From Panax quinquefolius (taxonomy: Eukaryota > Streptophyta > Magnoliopsida > Apiales > Araliaceae), in contig JAINUW010000095.1 in NCBI GenBank assembly GCA_020205615.1, forward strand, positions 1-64,000: a stretch of 64,000 bases of DNA, given 5' to 3'. The notes below the pieces were generated by a model. It worked only from the letters and a program-made list of their open reading frames with translations, ran no database searches and was not told the DNA's origin. This document shows, in pieces, positions 36,709 through 49,581 of this stretch; the stretch's first letter is position 1; every line of letters starts with the position of its first letter. Made by a program: the position numbers and the translations under genes.

Positions 36709-37047
36709 TTAAATTCTCGATTCCAACTTTAATATCTTACACCCGCCAAAACGTGATTTTGTTCGAGCATCACATATCGGGTAACTCAATTTTGAATTGT
36801 TGTATCCCTTTATTCCACGACCGTTTCTTGGTTCTTCAACCTGTTCTTCTAGCTCACGAACACGATTTTGTAATTCTAAGTTTTGATCATAAACTTCTTC
36901 TAACCAATTCTCCTCGTGTTCCTCTTCTTCCTCTTCTTCTTCTCTCTCTTTGCTACCTCGCAGAACTAGCTCGGGTGCAACAATTAGTTCTTCATTCACT
37001 ACGTGGATATCTCTAATTTGTTTCTTAAATTCGAATCGCATTAACAC
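36709..37047 (-). CDS. Acidic coiled-coil ORF of family C (unit 1)
   Basis: A 112-codon open frame. It has an N-terminal region IRDIHVVNEELIVAPELVL, a Glu-rich run (about residues 35-44), then NWLEEVYDQNLELQNRVREL with heptad-like spacing that predicts a coiled coil, then a tail that diverges from unit 2 by frameshift. It sits where gag begins in a gypsy element, just after the leader, and no zinc knuckle follows. The unit 2 homologue is at 60966-61290. It may be a gag N-terminal or accessory part; its function is unknown to me and it may not be expressed. Confidence 0.5.
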   Translation of the reverse strand: MLMRFEFKKQIRDIHVVNEELIVAPELVLRGSKEREEEEEEEEHEENWLEEVYDQNLELQNRVRELEEQVEEPRNGRGIKGYNNSKLSYPICDARTKSRFGGCKILKLESRI

Positions 37048-37277
37048 GATTAGTGATTAAAGGTGTCATAACGGTCATATTCACTCCATTGTGAATATTT
37101 TCAAATTGCCATTTCAAACACCGCCACAAAGACAAGGATTAATTAATATATCAAATATTATCCCTATACTCCGACCGACCAATTAAATAACAAATAAACT
37201 TAGGTAGGTCATACTAGCGAAGAATTCCCCTCTCTCCCTCCTAGTTCTTATCTCGATCTTAGCAGGGATCATATCCC

Positions 37278-37294
37278 TAAGCTACGATACCAAT
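37278..37294 (-). other. Primer binding site next to LTR L4
   Basis: On minus, ATTGGTATCGTAGCTTAGGG follows the LTR. It is an altered form of TTGGTATCAGAGCTTAGG. Confidence 0.7.
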
Positions 37295-39939
37295 TGTGAT
37301 GCCCCCAAAATTAGGTATTCATCACCCATTTCGAGTCGCATGGATACATGGTACAAAATACAAATACAAACTTAATTATACATCTGCGTGAACATACGAC
37401 AATACATAAACCGAGAGTTCTAATAGGAATATTGTCATTTAGACAATATCCATACTCAAGGAGTCCTCATTACATTTATTGTCACACTATTTAATGTAGA
37501 ATAGTGAGGGACTACTAATGCTATCTTCAGGACCATCACTTTCGTTTCCCCGACTCGTCCCGCCTATATTCTCATTTCTCGAAGAGAACAAAGAAAAAGA
37601 AAGGGTGAGCTCAACTAGCCCAAAGAAGAAATATTATAACTAAGATAATGCAGAATAAATTATCAATAGTCTTCAACAATCTTAAACCGATAAAATACAA
37701 TAGACAAACCGGTTTAAGCAATGAATATGGAATCCATTAAAAGAGTCAAGAGAAAATAAAGTCTACTATCTTTTAGGTTTTAAAAGGTTTTCATCAATTT
37801 TATCACTAAGACTCAGGTTTAATGAATAAACCACAATATCTAATTATCCTCGCACCACGGTCAAGGATTTTCATCAAATTATCAATGGTCATGACTATAC
37901 CGAATCACCCCCGGTCATAATCATACCAAAAACTATCCATCACTGCATTACTGGCCACTGAGGACTTTTATCACATCATTTATAACAAGCCATGATTATA
38001 CCGAATGATCCCTGGTCATAATCATACTAAGTTCATCTATGCACGTAATCCAAAGATAACATAATATAACATGAGGATGATGACAATGACATAATAATTC
38101 AATAAAACAAGTTCACGAATTAATTTATTCAGAACTAATAACGTCAAATTGTCAACATGATATCGCTTTGTAGAGTAAAATTCAAGAATGCTCGGAAAAA
38201 TATTTTCATGAAAATCTTTGGATGAAGCGCAAATATCAAGGATATTCCACTAAATTCATGGAGTATAAGTCAAAATTTTAACTAACCGAGTATAATAATG
38301 AATGAAATAACAAAAGAAATCACCATGCATGCAGTACTTGCATAGACAAAGTTACTCCAATGTAATAATAAATATGTAATAATAAAGATTTTAACTGTGT
38401 CCCTGTGTAAAACACATGACGAGGATATTCCAATAGAATAATAAAGACAGGATAATAATGACGGAACCGAACCAGGTGTAAAACACATGCATGGATATTC
38501 CAATAGAATAATAAAGAGCGAGGATAATAAAGGCGGAACGAATTAAAGTAAAGCATGACGAGGATGTTCCAACGGAATAATAAAATAATAGAAGAATGTC
38601 ACCAAGTATAGGGATTCAGCGTACAAAAGTTATTCCAATGTAATAAATAAGAATGGAATAATATAAGGATTTCACCAAGTATATAGGTATTCCATATATA
38701 CAGTCATGTATAGGGTATGCCACTTTTTTACAAAAGTTATTCCAATGTAATAATAAAGAATGGAATAATGAAGTTCTCTTCATGAATAAAAAAAAATAAC
38801 ACCCCTTACGAAAGTACAACAAATAATATTCCCTACCTTAGAAGAATGAATATTAGAAAAGTGAAGTAGCAAAATACTTTTCTTCTTTTCTCTATAGTTT
38901 CTCTTTCTAGAGTTTCAAATTGAATTAAGTAAGAAATAATGAAGGAATGAGCTTTCTATTTATAGAAAACCGAGGGTGGCTCTTGGTCTTAACAAAGGGT
39001 CAAAATGACTCTTGATAATATCAAGAGATAACTACTATTTCATGAAGGGTAATTAACCCTTGGAATCAAGAGGCAGCTTAACTCTTGGTAATATGAAGGA
39101 CAACTACTATTCATGGAAGGTAATTACTATCGTGAAGGTAATTACTATTGAAGAAGGTAATTACTATTGACGAAGGTAAATACTATCGACGAAGGTAATT
39201 ACTATTCACAAAGGTAATTACTATTTACAAAGGTAATTACTATCGATTGAAGGACTCTTAGATGATGACATATGGCCCCCCCATAAAATAATCAAACTTA
39301 CCACAAACGTCCTCATAACAGACTCTTTATATACATTAAGGATTAAATAAATATTACCACAAATCATTTTATTTTTAATCAACACGTATTTAATCTTTCA
39401 ACAATTATTAATTATTTATAACTTGTCATCTCAATTAATAATTTAATACTATAACATATTATATGAGATGATCTTTGTGACAATAATTGAATCAATAATA
39501 TAAGAGATATGATGTTAATTATCTTGTAGCAATAATTGAGCATACCGGTGAGTGACTTCTCACGTAAAGATCAATAATCAATATCGTGTGCTACTATACA
39601 ACTACGCCAGACATCGCATTTCTTTTACTAATGGGTAGTTTAACAGCTTTTGATGAATAACCTTCGCCATTATTTTTATAGAAAATAATTTTGTCGATTT
39701 TCTAACTACGATAATACTTCCGCCAGGTAGGGTCCAATTAATGATTGAAGTCGTCGTATTTAATATTCCCTAACAAAAAGAATATTCCACACCAAACTAA
39801 TATTTTATAACAACTTGCTTACTTTGCAAAATTTATAAATATTACCCACAACTATAACATTATATCAAATTTATTCCATAATATTCAAAAATAATATTTA
39901 TAGAAAAGTCATCTTTATTTATAAAAGTTGGGTCTTACA
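37295..39939 (-). mobile_element. LTR L4, shared between C units 1 and 2
   Basis: Complete LTR, left end TGTGATGCCCCCAAAATTAGG, right end GTTGGGTCTTACA. It has a PBS on its left (5' LTR of unit 1) and a PPT on its right (3' LTR of unit 2), so one LTR serves two head-to-tail internal regions. TATA at 38957-38964, 62-bp array 38350-38650, GGTAATTACTATT repeats 39110-39255. Confidence 0.88.
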
Positions 39940-41823
39940 ACCTCCCTTCTTATGAAATTTCGCCTCGAAATTAGAAGGTACGTACCGATATGATAAAGAG
40001 GTGAGGATACCTTGAATACCTTTATCGTTAAAAATATTAAATTCATCTTCGCAATCCTACCAAAGATATTCATTAACAATTCATCTTTGCACTATATAGC
40101 CAAAGATATACAATCAGTAAAACCAATATCTTTGAGACGCAGCTTTTTAATAAGATTATCCACGACCACGAATTATCCATGTACTACTACCAAAGATAAT
40201 CGTGTTTTCAATTACTGTTATGATTATCTTGAACAATCCTCGGTCATAATCATACCAAGTCTATCAATGCATTACTACTAAATTGACTTTTACCACATCC
40301 ATGAATTAATATTTCATTCACGAGACTCAAATTTCAATAATTAATCCATATCATCGAATCATCCTCGCACTACGTGCCAAGGATATTCATTAGTATCACG
40401 ACCAATTTAATTATCCATACCTACTACTACCAAAGATAATCGTGTATTCATTAAGTATCACGACCATAAATTATCCATGACTACTACCAAAGATAATCGT
40501 GTATTCATTAGTATCACGACGACAAATTATCCATGCACTACTGCTAAAGATAATCGTGTTTTCAATTACGGTTATGATTATACCCGAACAATCCTCAAGT
40601 CATAATCATACCAAGTCCATCTATTCACGTAAGCCATGGATGACTTTCAACACAATATAAGTATGAGGATAATGATATAAAGAATCAATCAAATGAGATA
40701 AAGGATAAATATTAAACATTTATAATATAATTTATTCAGGATTCAAGAATATCCCCATGTTATCAATCACTTAATAATCTCATAATCTAATATCATTAAT
40801 ATTATAACAATATTTTAATCACTTCTTAAATTTATAAACAATTTATCTCAATTGTTTACGCTTTACCATATAATGCATTTAATCATTCCAAAAATGCCAC
40901 ACTCATAAGATATCATCAACAATTATCAAATCCTCATAAAAAATATGCATATACTCTATATAGGATTCTCAAAGCCATAAAATCCTATTTTCAACTTCAC
41001 ATACTTCACATAACATATTTAACTCATATGTTCAGTAACTAAACTATTTTCATGAAAAATACCAAATTAGTCCCAAAAATATTTCTTTTACGGGATTTAG
41101 CATAATATAGTCCCATAATGAAAATATATTTTCTCGTAATTTTGAAATTCATTTACTATTTTTCAAAAATCAATTTCTAATTAATTCTTTAAGAAATTAG
41201 CTAACTCAAGTTTAACTCCAAAAATTCCCAAATCTTGGCAGGACCTTAAACATGTTAATGTGAGCCTCCAGTTTAAATTTCATGGTCATCAGTTATAGAA
41301 CTCCAGTTATAACATTTTTCGTCAAAAAAACCTAAATATTAAAATGGTCATAACTTGTTCATTTTAAGTCAGAATGAGCTCATTTTTGGACAGGTGGTAC
41401 TTTATAACATATATTTTCATGTCCCAAAAGGCCAGAATTTTTTCACATAAATTTAGTGGCGTAAACAAAGCCCTTAAAGTTTCAAGGCAAGAAGCGTTTT
41501 TGTAATTTGCACTTTGGACTCTTTTGCTAAATTCAGGTCCACACGAAAATCTGACACCTTTTCCGGTGATTCCACTTGGATAAGCTACAAAACTCATAGA
41601 TCTAACTCTAGAACTTGACCACACTCAAAATTCAAAATATAATAGGAGATATGGTCAATTGAATTTCATGTTACGCTTTTTACCAAAATCGATTTTCAAC
41701 CCTTTGTGATTTCAAAGAAACTTTCATGTTTTCACATAATAACCAACATAACTCATCATAACACTTACTAATACTTCATATACCCATGATTTTCATTAGT
41801 CCAATACTTTTATTATGACTTTC
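39940..41823 (-). mobile_element. Family C unit 2, 3' internal part
   Basis: Begins with a PPT complement (39940-39952) and the end of pol (TTTCGCCTCGAAATTAG on plus). Next come repeated CACTACTxCCAAAGATAATCGTG blocks (40050-40560), about 0.9 kb of AT-rich non-coding DNA absent from unit 1 (40700-41625), and AATTCAAAATATAATAGGAG matching 35405. Interrupted at CTTTC (41819-41823) by copia B. Confidence 0.8.
40050..40560 (-). repeat. Repeats of CCAAAGATAATCGTGT type in C unit 2
   Basis: About seven blocks of 50-70 bp containing ATTATCCATG-CACTAC-x-CCAAAGATAATCGTG. Related blocks are at 24830-25250 and 62920-63150 and, inside LTRs, at 25855-26100 and 33300-33545. Confidence 0.8.
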
Positions 41824-43695
41824 ATTAGGTTTGTAATATTCAAGAACCTTAATCAAATTGCATAAAAAGTCAGAAAAACGTGTAAAATCGAGTTTAAAAT
41901 TTACAAACCATATACCCGGATCACCATTTATGCATAATTATTAATTAAACGAAAAGATAAAGAATAAAATCATACCTTGAAGATCGAGCTACCTCGTGTA
42001 CAAGTTCACCTCCAAATCCTTTTCGCTCAACTTGAATCCACCGGTTTTGTTCCTTCCTTTGATCAACGTTAGCCACCCATATGTTTAGCCTCTAGAGGTG
42101 ATCCACCAAGAAAAAATAAAGATTCAAGAAGATGGGTATATGGCTAACTTTAGTTTTCTATCTCTATAGAAAAGGCGTACTCTCTAACAAATTGGAATTA
42201 TTACGTACATGTAAAAGTCAATAATCCCCCAACCCATAATAAGACTCCTCTTATTTATAGGTGTGGGAAACCCACCTTAACAATTAAGGAATTGAGATTT
42301 ATTTAATTAATTAAATTCTTTTAATTAATTAAGCTCCCTAATCTTATTAGGGATAATTAATTAAACTCTTTTAACTAATTTTTCTTCCTAATCCAATTAG
42401 AATAAATGAGAATACTTATATTAAATTAATTCCTAAACTCTTTTAGAAATTAAAATAATAATAATTGTAATAATATTAATAAGACTCCTCTTATTAATTT
42501 ATATTTAATATTTCTAAAATATTAAATAATAAATATTAAGCTATTTAATTTATTCTATCACCATAGATTAAATTAAATATACATAATATATTATTACGAT
42601 TATGCCATTAACTTCTTAAATAATTATTCTTCCTTTTATGGTGTGACCCTTTAGGTTCTCCATATTAAACCATTTGTGAATAAATCAATTAGAATAATTC
42701 TAATCTTATTTAAATAAATAAATTAAACAATTAATTTATTTAAATAAATAATATTTATTCTACAATAGGATAAGCCTCCTAAAGCGTTCAACGACTTTCC
42801 GGATAATATAGATTTCAACATTAATCATAAAAGAACCATTGAGTAAATAGTTACCGTACAATTCAATCCTTCCACCATACAATGTCCCAATTAAATATAA
42901 GACATGGAATTCTTGTCAAGTCTTATTTTATTTAATTATATGTATTTCGATCCTTAAATGCACAACTCAAATAATGCAAATTAGAAACTCCTTTCTAATT
43001 TCATTCGCCTTGCCAAGGACTACTCTTGGGTTGTCATTTATCGAATCACATAGACATTCTCTTCTTTTATTAAAAGTGGTAGATTCTTTATTGATCATAC
43101 ATTATCTCGTGTACAACTTATTATACCCAAGCATACCCTTTGATATACCCTAAGGGTCTTAAGGAATAAGTCAAAGTATAACTCATCATACACAAGATAC
43201 TATGATGATCTCAAGTCCAAGGATCACTTGACTTACTATCACTACTGTGGAATTCCTATTGACAAAAAGTAAAACTCCATTAGGTATTCCTTGAGCCAAT
43301 GCTCGTTCGATGAACTTATTCTCCAATAAACACCTACATACTTGCTTTAGTGTCTCCACAAAATGATCATGAGATCAATCATCCTCATCCAATGAGCAAG
43401 TTAACGTATGTACCAATCTATCCGGATTCACTAATCCCCAATTTAGTAATCCAATGATTGGGAACTATTTTAGTTTTAAGCTTTTCTAAGAATTTAGATC
43501 TCATTAGAATGATCATCATCATTATTCTAAAAGCATTGCTTAAAACTATGGGTTTATCACATATTATAAAATAACATCATGTAGATAATTAAAAGCCTTT
43601 AATAAATTAATACTTTTTATTAATAAATAAATAAGATTATTTACAAAATATATGTTTTATCATCAAACATGATTGGCTTGTGTGCATACTACTTT
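41824..43695 (-). repeat. 3' LTR of copia B
   Basis: Left end ATTAGGTTTGTAATATTC (TGTTAGG in the 5' copy), right end CATACTACTTTTAATC, cut at the E insertion. Inverted copy of 10486-12331 and 20706-22564. Confidence 0.9.
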
Positions 43696-44924
43696 TAATC
43701 TGTAAGACCTCAAATTTTTTTAAATAAAAAGGAATTTCCTTTATTTATTATTTTGAAATAGTAAGGGTTGATTTGATTAATGTGGATAGTTAAGGGTTAA
43801 ATCATAAATATTTCAAAATAAGCAAGTGGTTATAAAATATTCATTTTTGCTTGGGGAATATTCGTTTGGTCGTGGAATATTCAAATCGCTTTGGGAATAT
43901 TCGCAATGACAACCCAGTAAAATATGTATGGGCCCCATAACTAAAAGCGATTGGATGAGGAAAACGATAAATATAAGTTGGTTAAAAATAAGCGTAGTTA
44001 TTACTGAATTAAGACTGTTGGAATACCGGTGGTTAAAATACGATGAATACGCGTGGTTGACAAAGAATACATTACCAGATTAGACAATATTGTTGAATTA
44101 TTGATTAAATACGTAATATGGCACTACTCAATAATTTTCATGTGAATTATTTATTCAATATTTTATTTTATTGATCAATAATAATTGTCGCGTTGATATT
44201 TTATATTATTGTTGTTCAATAATTGTCACTGCGCACATGAGATTTCCCATTATCGATCAATAATTCATATTATTTGAATAATATTATTAGATAACATTAT
44301 TGGCAATGTCTAGAAAGTTCATCTCAAGGAGAGGTTTGGTCACCTAATTGCGGCGCCAAGAAAGAGAGATCCTTATCGAAAGCCCTCTTCCTGAACTACC
44401 GTCATTATAATTGTGATTCTCAGTAATATTATTTGTGAATAATTAATTATTGATTCATATGATAAGGAAATATTTATTTTATATGAATATAAATGATGGA
44501 TTTATTTATGTGGTTATTAATGAAGGAATTAATCTTTGAGATGTTTTATTTGTATTTTATCTGATTGGAGGTATTAAAAGATCAAATCGGTGTTATTATA
44601 GCTTTATTGTGTGAGTTATAATATTTAATCCAACCAGTTGGATCGTTGTAATTTTTGGATATGTTATACATATATAAGTTGAGTATATGTCCACAAAATT
44701 TTTGAACCGTTAAAAATGAACGAATGATTTGTTATAAATTTTGAGAGGTGTTTGATTAGAAAGTAGGGTTATAATTGATTTTGGTGGAAAATTCTAGAAT
44801 TGAGTGGGCCCCACTTGTGGTTGGTGAAAAAATGTGCTGAATTTTATTTCAAATGTGGTGGGTGGCAATAGTAGTAGGTAAAGCCATCGTGGCAGTCAAG
44901 TCCGCTTTGCGGCTAACATTTTCC

Positions 44925-44932
44925 TATAAATA
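44925..44932 (+). promoter_or_regulatory. TATA box in the 5' LTR of gypsy E
   Basis: TTCCTATAAATAGAGAGAGG, followed about 40 bp downstream by a CT-rich start region. Confidence 0.7.
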
Positions 44933-45639
44933 GAGAGAGGCTAAGTTAGAATTGAAAATCACACCGTAAACAAAGTTTTCTCTTTCTCTCTATATTATCG
45001 AGCGTATTTTGTGAGTATTTAGATACTTTGAGAGTTCTTTATTCAAGACAAGTTTCATTCGACATCACTTCCACCTTTCCTTCAAGAAATCGATTCTTTG
45101 AGGTAAGGGATGTTATTTTCTTCTCGGATGATATTATTTCTTCAATATCATTACTTTGTCAAATATTGGTTGGAAGTTTTTATCAAATTTGGAACTTTTT
45201 CGCTATGGGGTTCTTATTCATGAGTTCTTATTCACGAGTTACTATTCATGAGTTCTTATTCACGAGTTACTATTCACGAGTACTATTCATGAAGCGTGAA
45301 AATGTTTTTTTTGTGGAATTTCTATCTTTTGGTGTGAGTTACTTATTCACGTGATACGAAGACTATTCACGATATCTGACTATTCACGAATACTTAAGAC
45401 TATTCTTAGAAAAATGAAAATTTTTCTTTTCGTCTAAAATATCTATTCTGGATACTAGCTTTGATTGTATCCATGTTTTGATCATTCTTGAATTTTACAC
45501 CACTATGATTATTTTTGAGGTATTTTTGGACGTGGATAAAACCAAGTATGAATCCTTAATCCTTGACATTTTGTTTCACTGGATTCGTTCTTTAAAAAAT
45601 ATTTTTTCATCATCCTCGTCTTAAATGATGATATTATTG

Positions 45640-45945
45640 AATATCTTTTGGCCTCAAGTGCAAGAAGATGAATGATTCTCAAGAATATCTTTGGCCTGTA
45701 GTGCAAAGATGAGCAGGTGTTTAAATGAACATGACCGACTGATGAATATCTTTGGCCTGTAGTGCAAAGATGAATGATTTCTGAAGAATATCTTTGGCCT
45801 GTAGTGCAAAGATGAACAGGTGTTTAAATGAACATGACCGACTGATGAATATCTTTGGCCTTTAGTGCAAAGATGAACAGGTGTTGAGATGAACATGACC
45901 GATTGATGAATATCTTTGGCCTGTAGTGCAAAGATGAATATTTGA
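45640..45945 (+). repeat. Hairpin minisatellite in the 5' LTR of gypsy E
   Basis: Six units of GAATATCTTTGGCCTGTAGT followed by GCAAAGATGAA, alternating with AACAGGTGTTTAAATGAACA spacers. Best preserved of the three E arrays. Confidence 0.9.
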
Positions 45946-46504
45946 TTTGAGATGAATATCGATTGATGTTACGAGGATAAAATATTGATGATGGATCGTT
46001 AAATTCATAGATTATAGTAGATTTCATTCTCTACGTAACTCTTCTATGAATTATTATTTTCGCCGCGAATATTGATCTGAAACTTGTTGTCTATTGTATT
46101 CTATCGATTTTTTCCTCATTGGAGACTAACGATAATTTGTTGTATATTATCTTAGTCATAATATTCTTTCTTGGGCTAGTTGAGCTCACCCTTTTCCTTG
46201 TTGTTCCATTTTTCTTCTCAGAGGCGAGAATGTAATGAGTCTTAGTCGGGTATGGAATGAAGGTTCTAGAGAGAGTTGTTTAGTAGTCCTCACCATTTTT
46301 GTAAAATAATGTATCAATAAATGTGATGAGGATTTATTTGAGTATAGATATTATCTAGAAGATAATATTTGTATTTAAACTCACAAGATATATATTGTAA
46401 GTATTTCACACGACATTTGTATTAATGAAGTTGTAGTTTACTTGTACCATGTATTTGGCGACTCGGAATGGGTGTTGTGTATACCTATTTTGGGGGCGCC
46501 ACGG

Positions 46505-46516
46505 TTGGTATCGAGC
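46505..46516 (+). other. Primer binding site of gypsy E
   Basis: TTGGTATCGAGC, an altered TTGGTATCAGAGC (initiator-Met tRNA complement), right after the LTR. Confidence 0.75.
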
Positions 46517-46699
46517 TTAGGGATATGATCTCTGGCGGAGATCGGGGAATAGAACTAGGAGGGAGAGACGAGTAAATCCTTCGCTAAGGTGTCCTACCTA
46601 AGCTTATTTGTTAGTTGGTCAAGATATAGGGATATTATGTGATTGATTTCCTTAATTAACCCTTGTTTTATATGATGATTTGAGAATGTCGAATCGAGA

Positions 46700-47420
46700 A
46701 TATTAATAGTGGAGTAAATGAGACCGTGGAGATGCCTCGTACTTAACAACGAGGAGAACGTGCAACAGTGACAATGTACCTCCCGTGAATAACACCACCG
46801 AAAGCGGATGATGAGCGAGGGATGTTTAGAAGCTTTTGCAGCTCATGAAAAATCGCACGAGGAGACTCGTGCTCAAAATATAGGAGGAAATGATAGTAAT
46901 TCACACGTGGTGGTCACAACCAATCGATTCAAAGAGTTGGGACCACCGTAATTCTGGGAAAGCCGGATCCGATCATGGCGGAAACATGGGTCAAGCAAAT
47001 TACCAAGATATTCGATGTCTTGGGATGCACGAAGGAATGAAAGTTCCATTCGCTACTTTTATGTTCCGTGGCGAAGGCAGATTCATCGGTGGAATCGTGA
47101 AGCGTACTCCATCCAAATTGCACTCGGCATGTCTTGGGAGACGTTTCAGAAATAGTTCAATGACAAGTACTTCCTCAAAGTATTCGCTATACGAAGGAAG
47201 TGGAGTTTATTATTGGAGCAGAATAACATGACGGTGTCCCAAAGACGAGGCGAAGTAAGTTCATGAGTTATCCAGTTTGCACCTCATTTGGTGGAGAATG
47301 AGGAACGTATGACGCGGATGTTTCGAGAGGTTTGAAAACGGCGATACGCCGATATCTCATTTCTCATAAATTTTCTCTCTATTCAGATGTTGTCACAGGC
47401 TCATTGTTAGAAGCGAGATA
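46700..47420 (+). pseudogene. Gypsy E gag capsid remnant
   Basis: Frame-broken Ty3-type gag: WVKQITKIFDVLGC, MKVPFATFMFRGEA, ALGMSWETFQK and KYFLKVFAIRRKWEF are readable in order and fit the retrotransposon gag domain (the W...F..KYFP/L motif is typical). The likely start lies in 46680-46740 after the leader. Several frameshifts. Confidence 0.78.
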
Positions 47421-47639
47421 ACGAAATACGTTCAACCGAGGGTCCATAACCCAGGATTATACTCAAGATAAGAATCATCGTAATAACGATAACCAAAGTG
47501 GAGAAAGAAGAATACTATGACAAAGGCGGTAACCACTCGGTGGTAATCGTGGCCATGAAAATAGAAGAAGCGAGTTGGGAGGAGATTTTAAAAGAGGAGA
47601 TTCAATAACGACTATGTGAAGACGTCGGCGCCAGAGAGC

Positions 47640-47810
47640 AACTAGTTCCAAGGAGGAGAAAGACCACCGGTCGAGTATGTTACAAAATGCGGAAAGAGGG
47701 ACATATCACTCATTGGCGCCACAACAGCAGTTTAAGGTATGTTATAATTGTGGAAAAGAAAGGACATATCGCCGAGATCAGACGATATCGAAACCCGATC
47801 CAATGGGAAT
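47640..47810 (+). pseudogene. Gypsy E nucleocapsid knuckle remnants
   Basis: CYNCGKERTYR and an upstream KCGKRDIS are relics of the two knuckles seen intact in D1. Spacing is changed by indels. Confidence 0.75.
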
Positions 47811-47879
47811 GGTAACTCAAAAGGATGTCCCGAGAAAAGTCAAAGACAACGATTCACGGAAGAGCGTTTGTCGTGGCCG

Positions 47880-48080
47880 TCAAAATGCGAGGAATCCGAA
47901 CGAAGTTAGCACGGGTTAGTTAATTATAAATTCTTGCGAAGTTTATACCTTACTAGAATACCGGTTTCTACCCATTCTTTTATCTCTCGTCATACCAACG
48001 TTTGAACTCGACTACGGAGAAATTAGACTTTGATTTATTTATGGAGACTCAGTTAGAGAAACTTTCATTACATCTCGTTG
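47880..48080 (+). pseudogene. Gypsy E protease remnant
   Basis: ARNPNEVSTG and INSCEVYTLLE lead into the place where LFDTGSTHS should be; the triplet is lost. EKLDFDLFMETQLEKLSLH follows, as in D1. Confidence 0.72.
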
Positions 48081-48359
48081 TTTAGAAATCTTGTTTGATT
48101 CAAAGTTGGCACTATCACATTACCCGTTAACCTTATTTCTATAGAGATATTTGCTTTTGATGTGATTTTAAGGTTAACTACTCATCACGCCAAATTGATT
48201 GCTTTTGTAAGGTTGTTAGTTTTCATATTCCTAAGCAACTCCGTTATTCAATTCAAGCAATCAAACCATTGTAGTCAAACATTTTCATATCAAGCCATGA
48301 AGTCATTCGTTTATTATGGATGTCAAGTTTTTTTTAGTCCATGTTATGGATTTGAATAA

Positions 48360-48960
48360 AGACACGCCGATTTGAATAATATTCTCGTTGTTATTGATTT
48401 TTCCGACGATTTTCAAGAATTTCGCTTACTCCCAAAGTTCGATATTAAATTTTGTATCGACTTTGAACCCCAGACAAAACTCATTTCTAAAATCTCATAT
48501 CGAATGGCTCCTATTGAACTTCGTGAGTTAAAAATTCAACTATAGAATTTGGTACCGAGCCTTTATCCTGGTGACTTCCTTTGTGGAATGCACCGAAGCC
48601 GCATTCTCCGTGGGGACACCATATTCGTAAGCGATAGTAAACCGATAGGGTGTCATTGTAACGTGTTATCCAAGGTTGGGATATGAGTCACGCTTGAGAA
48701 CAACCTAAGTTTCAGAATCTAAATACGAGCTTTAGGCTTAGTTGGTTATTATCTGAGATTCGTTCAAGGATATTCTCAATCGCTATTCCATTAACGCAAA
48801 TTGACTTCGTAGAGATACAAAATTGAATGGAGTAAAGAATGTGGGAAGAGCTTCAAGAACTCAAGAGGAGACTCATTTCAACACACGTTCGACCATGCCA
48901 TCCCGGAAAAGTTTAACGTGGTAGCCGACGTGTTGAGTAGAAGATCGTATACAAATACGA
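48360..48960 (+). pseudogene. Gypsy E RT start fused to RNase H end (palm deleted)
   Basis: VVIDFSDDF, IKFCIDFEPQTKLIS-like and YRMAPIELRELKIQL correspond to the N terminus of gypsy RT. Shortly after come decayed RNase H pieces and EKFNVVADVLSRRS (end of RNase H, with the Asp of the D-LSR box present). The FxDD palm box is absent, so the middle of RT is deleted. Confidence 0.77.
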
Positions 48961-49139
48961 AAGTACGATATCATCAAAGACTAATTTCAGTATAATTTAC
49001 AAATAATAGAGATGGAGATGAAAACTCTAGGTACCCACGCGATGATGATATACGAGTATAATCGACTTTAATCGATAAAGTTAAAGTTGTTCAAGCTACA
49101 CACCTTGAGTGATGAATTTGAAGAAGGAGGTGCAAGAAG

Positions 49140-49565
49140 TTGTTATTTCAAAAGCGAGAATCGGTGAGGCGAGGAAAGCTCAAACCTTCGATTTATTAAT
49201 CCATTTGAAATTCTCGATCGAATAGGAATCGTAGCCTATAGACTCGCTTTTACCTCCAAGTATGTCTCGTGTTCATAATGTGTTTCACATATCGATGTTA
49301 CGTAAATATGTGAAAGACCCAACCACGTTATTAAGTTAGAACCCGGACGAGATAGTGAGAAGACTTAAACGATGAGGAGGTACCATCAAGATTTTGGATA
49401 GGAAGGAGCATGTCCCCCACGCCAAGAAAGGTCATACCACAAGTTAAAGTTTTGTGGAGGAATCATGCTATAGAGGAAATGACCGGGAATTGGAAACGAA
49501 ATGAAAGCGAGGTATCCTCACCTTTTCAAACACCAGTATCGCACGCCAATTTCGAGGACGAAATT
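49140..49565 (+). pseudogene. Gypsy E integrase C terminus with chromodomain-like end
   Basis: PSMSRVHNVFHISMLRKYVK-like sequence (49250-49310), KILDRKEHVP, VKVLWRNHAIEEMTGNWK and NFEDEIS before the PPT. The catalytic core that should precede it is missing. Confidence 0.8.
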
Positions 49566-49569
49566 TCAT

Positions 49570-49580
49570 AAGGAGGGAGG
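49570..49580 (+). other. Polypurine tract of gypsy E
   Basis: AAGGAGGGAGG immediately before the 3' LTR. Confidence 0.85.
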
Positions 49581-49581
49581 T

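Larger units (their letters stand above)
35400..37294 (-). mobile_element. Family C unit 1, 5' internal part
   Basis: From the right on minus: PBS, leader, coiled-coil ORF (36709-37047), protease relic (36101-36331, ...LNLTRKKLDFDLS), RT N-terminal relic (about 35680-35770), then non-coding DNA (35400-35620). It matches 59838-61534 plus 41625-41823 of unit 2. At 35595-35615 it shows the uninterrupted site TATGACTTTCATCATAATCC into which copia B inserted in unit 2. Confidence 0.8.
43701..46503 (+). repeat. 5' LTR of gypsy E
   Basis: TGTAAGACCTCAAATTTTTT ... TTTTGGGGGCGCCACG. TATA at 44925-44932, ACTATTCACGAG repeats 45210-45400, hairpin minisatellite 45640-45945. Confidence 0.92.

Noticed and set aside
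41364..41624. 86-codon minus-strand frame in C unit 2
   Set aside because: No family resemblance; it lies in non-coding retroelement DNA with LTR-like words.
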